Shown: positions 58,852 through 64,000 of the stretch, in pieces
Numbering within the stretch: the stretch's first letter is position 1
Layout: every line of letters begins with the position of its first letter
Source: Blastocatellia bacterium
Lineage (GTDB): Bacteria > Acidobacteriota > Blastocatellia > UBA7656 > JADIYM01
Length of the DNA stretch: 64,000 nt
Assembly: GCA_016705245.1 (NCBI GenBank)
Contig: JADIYM010000001.1
Span: 186,001-250,000, forward strand
Direction: 5' to 3'
Notes under the pieces: generated by a model
What the model was told of the DNA's origin: nothing
Seen by the model: the letters and a program-made list of their open reading frames with translations, nothing else
Database searches by the model: none
Made by a program: the position numbers and the translations under genes

Positions 58852-59564
58852 CCGTTGTCTGCCGCGGACACGAACTTGTAACCGACTCCCCGCACCGTCA
58901 GAAGGTGTTTCGGTCGCGAAGGCACGTCCTCGAGATACCTTCGAAGCCGGACAATGAAGTTGTCTATCGCCCGAGTGTCAGTGTCCTCGTGAAGGCCCCA
59001 CAGCTCCGTGAGAATCGTTTTTCGAGCGACCACGCGACCTTCGCGCTCGATGAGGTACCGCAAGAGGTCGGCTTCCATGGTCGTCAGGCGTGTCTTCCGG
59101 TCTCCTGCGCGAAGCTCCATCGCTTCGAAGTCGATCGTTCGTCCGCCGAACTCGACCGTTGCAAGCGGCTTGGGCACGCCCTGCTCGCCTCTCGACCACT
59201 CGCGCCGTCGCAGCAGACCGCGCAACCGTGCTTCGAGAATCGCCAACTCGAATGGCTTCGGCAGGTAATCGTCCGCCCCGGCCTCGAATCCCTGCAGCAC
59301 GTCCTCTGGTCTGGACCGTGCCGTGAGCATGAGCACCGGAACGAATTCACCGCGCTCGCGCAGGGCAGAGACGACCTCGAACCCCGACAGGCCGGGCAGC
59401 ATCACGTCGAGCACGACAGCGTCGAAGCCGTGTGCGCCCGACAGACGTTCGAGTGCCGACTCCCCGTCGTCAGAGACGTCGACCGAATACCCCACGGCTT
59501 CGAGGTTGAACTTGAGGCCCTCCGCGAGGTGGGCCTCGTCTTCGACCACGAGAATGCGCGTCAC
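58848..59564 (-). CDS. OmpR/PhoB-family response regulator
   Basis: GTG 59564 overlaps the kinase stop as GTGA. The 238-residue product has a receiver domain (RILVVEDEAHLAEGL; phospho-acceptor Asp53 in VVLDVMLPG; Lys in DDYLPKPF) and a winged-helix DNA-binding domain (TTMEADLLRYLIEREGRVV, LTVRGVGYKFV). It is the transcription-factor half of the two-component pair. Targets cannot be read from sequence. Confidence 0.93.
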   Translation of the reverse strand: MTRILVVEDEAHLAEGLKFNLEAVGYSVDVSDDGESALERLSGAHGFDAVVLDVMLPGLSGFEVVSALRERGEFVPVLMLTARSRPEDVLQGFEAGADDYLPKPFELAILEARLRGLLRRREWSRGEQGVPKPLATVEFGGRTIDFEAMELRAGDRKTRLTTMEADLLRYLIEREGRVVARKTILTELWGLHEDTDTRAIDNFIVRLRRYLEDVPSRPKHLLTVRGVGYKFVSAADNG

Positions 59565-60466
59565 GAGGCTGCCACCCTCGGAAGCTGAATGGTGAACGTG
59601 CTGCCGAGACCTTCGCCCTCGCTCTCGGCTGATACTCGCCCGCCGTGCCGCTCGATGATGGCGCGAACGATGTAGAGACCCAGGCCTGTTCCCTTGATCC
59701 GCTGCCGCACCGCGTTCGGCACGCGATAAAACCGCTTGAAGATGCGTTTCGCCTGGCCTGCCGGTATACCGATGCCTCGATCGCGCACACGAACGACGGC
59801 GCGCTTCGGATCGATGGCCGCGACTTCGACCGACACTTCCACCTTGTCGCCGGAGTATTTGACGGCGTTGTCGAGCAGGTTCGAGACAGCAACGCTGAGC
59901 TCCTCGACACTGCCCCGAACCGTCGGCAGATCGTCGCCGGCCGGCTCGACGAAGCGAAAGGCTTCGCCGCCAAGGTCGTAGCGCAGCCTCGCCAACTCCA
60001 CGCAGTCGCGCACGAGTCCGGCAAGCTCGATGTTTTCGTCGGCTGCTTTCCTTCGCTTCACGCCTACCTGTCCGGCGCGCAGAACCTGTTCCACCGTTCC
60101 AAGCAGCCGGTCGCTGTCGGCTAGCATGACGTCGTAGAACTCGCGCCGCTTCGCCTCGTCGACGTCGCGAGTCTTGAGCGTCTCGAGGTAGAGACGAATC
60201 GACGCGATGGGCGTCTTCAGTTCGTGGGTGACTGCGTTGATGAAGGCGTCGTGCTGCTCGTTCCGACGGATCTCGCGGACGAGAAAGATCGTGTTGAGGA
60301 CGAGACCGGCGATGATGAGCAGGAAGAAAATGATGCCCAGGACGAGCATCGCCGCCTGCCGCCACCCGATGATGATCCAGCCGACGTTCAGGGCGATTGC
60401 GAGCCCGACGAGTGTCGAGCCAAACGCAATAAAGAAGACGGACCGCCATGTACGTCGCGAACGCAT
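59561..60466 (-). CDS. sensor histidine kinase
   Basis: ATG 60466 is preferred because the first membrane segment follows directly. The 301-residue product has two membrane helices (about 10-28 and 37-60) with almost no periplasmic loop, then HisKA with His81 in VTHELKTP, and a HATPase with N-box NLLDNAVKYSG, G1 DRGIGIPAG and G2 KGTGLGLYIV. The tiny extracellular part suggests it senses the membrane, an internal cue or a partner protein, perhaps the product of the third gene. Confidence 0.92.
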   Translation of the reverse strand: MRSRRTWRSVFFIAFGSTLVGLAIALNVGWIIIGWRQAAMLVLGIIFFLLIIAGLVLNTIFLVREIRRNEQHDAFINAVTHELKTPIASIRLYLETLKTRDVDEAKRREFYDVMLADSDRLLGTVEQVLRAGQVGVKRRKAADENIELAGLVRDCVELARLRYDLGGEAFRFVEPAGDDLPTVRGSVEELSVAVSNLLDNAVKYSGDKVEVSVEVAAIDPKRAVVRVRDRGIGIPAGQAKRIFKRFYRVPNAVRQRIKGTGLGLYIVRAIIERHGGRVSAESEGEGLGSTFTIQLPRVAAS

Positions 60467-60508
60467 CGGGAGGAGTTTAGGGGGAGACTGGCGGTGCCGT
60501 ATAGAGAG

Positions 60509-60612
60509 GCTTCGCACACAGAGGCACAGAGTCTCGGAGGCACAGAGACCGCCAAAATGAAGAGGAGCCCATTCTCTGTGCCTCAGTGCCTCCGTGCCTC
60601 TGTGTGCGAAGC
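60509..60612. repeat. inverted repeat, TGTGCGAAGC family, divergent gap
   Basis: GCTTCGCACACAGAGGCACAGAG on the left faces the complement ending TGCCTCTGTGTGCGAAGC. It lies between divergent starts, an exception to the 3'-end rule. Confidence 0.8.
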
Positions 60613-60670
60613 GTCCCAGTACGGCGCCGCCAGTCTCTCAATCCAGCAGCGCCTCCGCTATCATCGCCCC

Positions 60671-62650
60671 ATGGACGAAGCACTCCGCATTCGCAAGGTC
60701 GTTCTCTACAAGCACGGCGTCGGTTTCTTCGAACGGGAGGGCCGCGTCAACGGCTCAGCCGAGATAGAACTGGCGTTCAAGACATCGGACGTCAGCGACG
60801 TCCTCAAGTCGCTCACGGTCCTCGACCTCGACGGCGGACACATCAGCTCGATCTCGTACGACGCGCTCACGCCGGCCGAGAAACTCCTCGAGGACATCGC
60901 GATCGGCGCGCCAGGCGGCGCCGGAATTCTCGCCGTGCTCCCGCAGATCCAGGGTGCCGAGATCGAGATCGCGGCCGGATCCGAGCGCCTCCGCGGTCAG
61001 GTGCTCGGCGTCGACGTCGTGCCCCACGAAGTTCACGACTCTCTCGTGCCGGTCCACTGGCTCTCGATCCTGACCGCCGACGGCGAGACGCTTCGCGTCG
61101 ACGTCGCCGAGACCCGGTCAATCCGGATTCTCGACGAAAAGGTCCTGCGCGACCTCGAGTTCTTCCTCCGAACGACGCTTGCGGCCAAGAAGCGCGACGC
61201 GCGCCAGTTCACGCTCTTCGCGCAGGGTGAAGGCGAACGGCGACTGCGCGTCAGCTACACGGTCGAGACTCCGGTCTGGAAGGCGACGTACCGCGTGCTG
61301 CTGCCTCGCGAAGGCTCCGAAGACGAACCGCTCATCCAGGGGTGGGCCGTCGTCGACAACACCCAGGACGAGGACTGGAACGAGGTCGAGCTGTCGCTCA
61401 TCGCCGGCCTGCCTATCTCGTTCGTGCACGACCTCTACAGCCCGCGTTACCTGCGCCGGCCCGTCGTGAAGGTCGAGGAGCAGGCCTCGATCGCGCCGCC
61501 GATGGTCGAGGAGTCGTATGCCCTTGCCTCGGCAGCGATGGAGTTCGAGGAAGACGACCTCCCGCTGCGCTCGATGAGGCGAATGGCTCCCGCCGGCATG
61601 GCGTCAGCCATGATGGCGCCGGCGCCGCAGCCACGCATGGTCAGTTCCGTCGACGTGCAGACCCGCGAGCGGCAGATCGGCGACCTCTTCCAATACGCGA
61701 TCACGCGCCCGGTCACGATCAAGCGGAACCAGTCCGCACTCGTGCCGATCGTGCTGAAGCCGTTCGGGGGCCGATCCGTTCTGCTCTACAACAGCGAGAC
61801 GCGACCGCGAAATCCGCTGTCGGCCGTCGAGTTCGAGAACACCACGGGCCTCACGCTCGAGGGCGGCCCCGTCACCGTTATCGACGGCGACACGTACGCC
61901 GGCGAGGCGATGATCGAGACGATCAAGCCCGCGCAGACGCAGCTCATTCCGTATTCTGTCGAGCTCGCCGTCCTGGTCGACGACCGGTCCGACAGCCGTA
62001 CCGACCGCGTGCATCGGACGCGCGTCACGCGCGGTGTGCTGTGGACGTATTCGATGGAACAGCGCCGAACCGTGTACACCATCGCGAACAAGAGCGGCCG
62101 CGAGCGCGCGCTCTACCTCGAGCATCGCAAGCTCGACGGCTGGGACCTCGTCGACACGCCGGCGCCGCACGAGTCGACACCGAACTTCTACCGGTTCCGG
62201 GTCGAGCTTGCCGCAACCGGCACCACCGAGTTCGTCGTCGCCGAGCGCCGCGAGATCGCGAACACCTTCAGCCTCGTCAACGTGAACAGCGACATCATTG
62301 CGGACTACCGATCGGCGAAGTACATCGACGACCGCGTCCGGGAGGCCCTCGAGAAAGTCGTAGCCCTCAAGGCTCGCGTCGCGCAGATCGACGTCGAAAG
62401 GTCGGAGGCGAACCGCGAGCTCGCGGCCATCAACGGCGACCAGCAGCGGATCCGCGAAAACCTGAAGTCGATCGGCGAGGGGCTCGACGAGAAGCGGTTG
62501 CGGGCGACGCTGGTCGAGAAGCTCATCGCGCAGGAGCAGCGCCTCGAGCAGATTGCAGCGTCGCAGACCTCGCTCGAACAGCAGCGGCAGCAGGCCCAGG
62601 CGGACGTCGACGCGGCTATCGCGGGCATCGAGTTCGAGGGGGAGATTTGA
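60671..62650 (+). CDS. DUF4139 domain protein
   Basis: ATG 60671 gives 659 residues. The protein lacks a signal peptide. It starts RIRKVVLYKHGVGFFEREGRV, typical of DUF4139/MuiA-type proteins, with the central YTVETPVWKATYRVLL and the NTQDEDWNEVELSLIAG segment of DUF4139. A Met/Ala/Pro-rich linker (about 295-325) divides the domain. The C-terminus (about 555-650) is a charged coiled coil. The usual molecular role of the family is not settled. Confidence 0.85.
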   Translation: MDEALRIRKVVLYKHGVGFFEREGRVNGSAEIELAFKTSDVSDVLKSLTVLDLDGGHISSISYDALTPAEKLLEDIAIGAPGGAGILAVLPQIQGAEIEIAAGSERLRGQVLGVDVVPHEVHDSLVPVHWLSILTADGETLRVDVAETRSIRILDEKVLRDLEFFLRTTLAAKKRDARQFTLFAQGEGERRLRVSYTVETPVWKATYRVLLPREGSEDEPLIQGWAVVDNTQDEDWNEVELSLIAGLPISFVHDLYSPRYLRRPVVKVEEQASIAPPMVEESYALASAAMEFEEDDLPLRSMRRMAPAGMASAMMAPAPQPRMVSSVDVQTRERQIGDLFQYAITRPVTIKRNQSALVPIVLKPFGGRSVLLYNSETRPRNPLSAVEFENTTGLTLEGGPVTVIDGDTYAGEAMIETIKPAQTQLIPYSVELAVLVDDRSDSRTDRVHRTRVTRGVLWTYSMEQRRTVYTIANKSGRERALYLEHRKLDGWDLVDTPAPHESTPNFYRFRVELAATGTTEFVVAERREIANTFSLVNVNSDIIADYRSAKYIDDRVREALEKVVALKARVAQIDVERSEANRELAAINGDQQRIRENLKSIGEGLDEKRLRATLVEKLIAQEQRLEQIAASQTSLEQQRQQAQADVDAAIAGIEFEGEI

Positions 62651-62716
62651 CGTCGGATTGAAGAGGCACACGGATTGGGCGGATCGTGCGGATACGCGCG
62701 GATCTGAACGAAATTG

Positions 62717-64000
62717 ATGCTCAACGACGAGTTTGATGTCGCGGTACTTGGCTGCGGTCCGACCGGGGTCGTACTGACGAACCTGCTTGGGCTGCTAGGC
62801 GTGCGTGTGGTGGTGCTCGAACGGGAGAGAGAGGTCTATCCGGTTCCGCGCGCAACTCACATTGACGAAGAGACCCTTCGGAATTTCCAGGCGACCGGGC
62901 TTATGGAGGAACTCCTTCCTCACACGTCGCCGTTCGGAACCATCGAAGTGGCGGACGAGTCCGGCAAGGTCCTGCTTCGGGACCGGGTCGCAGATCCGAC
63001 GTCGCCGCACGGCTACGCGGGTTCTCGGTTCTTCGATCAGTCGACGTTCGAGCGGATACTGCGCAAGGGACTCGAACGCTTTCCGTCGGTAGAGCTGCGA
63101 ACCGGTGTCGAGGCAACGAGCGTCCACGATGACGGCGAGTACGTCGTCGTGGGCGCCCGAGGGGACGCGGGCGATATTCTGCTCAGGGCGAAATGGGTCG
63201 TCGGATGCGAAGGCGGACGCAGTGTGACTCGCGAGGCGATAGGCGCCTCGATGGAGTCGGTCGCGCCAAGGCGTCCGTGGCTGATCGCCGACACGCTACT
63301 CCGGAACCCGGCCGACGCAACTCTCCTCCCCGACGGTTTCCGGTATGTCCTCGCAAACGAGCGGTTGACGATCTATGCGCACGGATTCGGCCTGAATCGG
63401 CGATGGGAGTTTCAGCTCGCCGAGGGCGAGGACGCGCCATCGCGCGAGACGGTGATCTCGTGGATCTCCGCGTTCATCGATCCGGCTCGGCTCGAGATCC
63501 TGCGTGTCGTACCGTACGCGCACACGTCGCTGCTCGCGTCATCGTGGCGAAAAGGGCGGATCTTCATCGCCGGCGACGCCGCGCACATGATGCCGCCGTC
63601 GGCGGGACAGGGGATGTGCTCCGGAGTGCGGGATGCGGTAAATCTCGCCTGGAAGCTGCATCGCGTGATCAGCGGTGCCGCGGGTGAAACACTGCTCGAT
63701 ACCTACGAACAGGAACGATCGCCCCACGTTCGCGAGATCCTGCTCGGCACGCTCTTCATAGGCAATCGACTGCTGGGCGACTCGCTGTTTCAGCGTTGGC
63801 GGCGACGGCAGACGTTGAGGGTCATCTCGTCGGTTCCGCCGGTGCGCGAATACGCGCGCAAACGCGGACTGCGACGGCCGCAACTTCGAGGGGGATTCCT
63901 CGATACCTCGTCGCCACTCGCGGGGCGTTTCTTTCCGCAGTTCGAGACGGACCGTGGCGGCGTGTGCTTTCGGAGCGACGATGATCTCGGATATCGGTTT
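62717..64000 (+). CDS. FAD-dependent monooxygenase, 3' end outside window
   Basis: ATG 62717 opens a frame that stays open to the last base (428 codons). The FAD fingerprint VAVLGCGPTGVVL (Gly residues 12-17) is at the N-terminus, and GDAAHMMPPSAGQGMCSGVRDAVNLAWKL is the second FAD motif of the PHBH/MhpA group of aromatic hydroxylases. It likely hydroxylates an aromatic or polyketide-like substrate with NAD(P)H. The C-terminal part is cut off. Confidence 0.88.
   Translation, partial: MLNDEFDVAVLGCGPTGVVLTNLLGLLGVRVVVLEREREVYPVPRATHIDEETLRNFQATGLMEELLPHTSPFGTIEVADESGKVLLRDRVADPTSPHGYAGSRFFDQSTFERILRKGLERFPSVELRTGVEATSVHDDGEYVVVGARGDAGDILLRAKWVVGCEGGRSVTREAIGASMESVAPRRPWLIADTLLRNPADATLLPDGFRYVLANERLTIYAHGFGLNRRWEFQLAEGEDAPSRETVISWISAFIDPARLEILRVVPYAHTSLLASSWRKGRIFIAGDAAHMMPPSAGQGMCSGVRDAVNLAWKLHRVISGAAGETLLDTYEQERSPHVREILLGTLFIGNRLLGDSLFQRWRRRQTLRVISSVPPVREYARKRGLRRPQLRGGFLDTSSPLAGRFFPQFETDRGGVCFRSDDDLGYRF

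Noticed and set aside
62660..62712. CACACGGATTGGGCGGATCG, possible repeat before the monooxygenase
   Set aside because: Weak internal repetition without clear inverted arms.

Overview
The window is GC-rich bacterial DNA with long genes on both strands, short intergenic gaps and many GC-rich inverted repeats in the gaps. The house-keeping order tig-clpP-clpX-lon-engB-rho-glgA, two very large TonB-type outer-membrane proteins with an N-terminal carboxypeptidase-regulatory-like domain, FG-GAP/SBBP-type surface proteins and the signal peptides all point to a Gram-negative (diderm) bacterium. The Oar-like receptors and repeat-rich secretome fit Acidobacteriota best; that placement is inference.

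Layout. 0-9.4 kb: tail of an unknown gene, a secreted matrixin-like metalloprotease, a small helical ORF, a 1182-residue flavin/Fe-S oxidoreductase resembling a fused NfnAB, and two secreted proteins of unknown function. 9.5-13.1 kb: TonB-type receptor with an 18-bp palindrome upstream. 13.4-15.9 kb: aminotransferase/amino-acid permease operon. 16.1-16.7 kb: DUF4258/YgiT-type pair that looks like toxin-antitoxin. 16.9-18.5 kb: a REP-associated tyrosine transposase (RAYT) followed by 125-bp direct repeats.

18.5-43.3 kb is the accessory heart of the window. It holds an Rhs/YD giant protein with FN3, LamG and propeller-like inserts and a low-GC tip plus a probable immunity gene; two propeller lipoproteins; a 1403-residue SBBP surface protein; two paralogous polytopic membrane proteins; a Wzt-like ABC ATPase fused to a decayed methyltransferase domain; and three further methyltransferases, one fused to a propeller and one to a degenerate radical-SAM/SPASM domain. 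Five of these genes end in or contain the same module, exactly five GDWNGDG-type repeats of about 47-49 residues, best read as a five-bladed beta-propeller. The locus looks like a cell-surface glycoconjugate and adhesin/toxin island. Three single-base frameshifts (about 21.47, 24.78 and 40.38 kb) break two of its genes.

43.6-64 kb: second TonB-type receptor with a clear sigma-70 promoter, a hotdog thioesterase, glgA, rho, engB, lon, clpX, clpP, tig, a tRNA with anticodon UAG but a short variable loop, a small secreted protein, a two-component system, a DUF4139 protein and the start of an FAD monooxygenase.

Across the window about sixteen large inverted repeats of at least five sequence families sit in gaps, mostly just after stop codons. 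They could act as two-way terminators or mRNA 3'-end stabilisers, and the RAYT is a candidate for having spread some of them.
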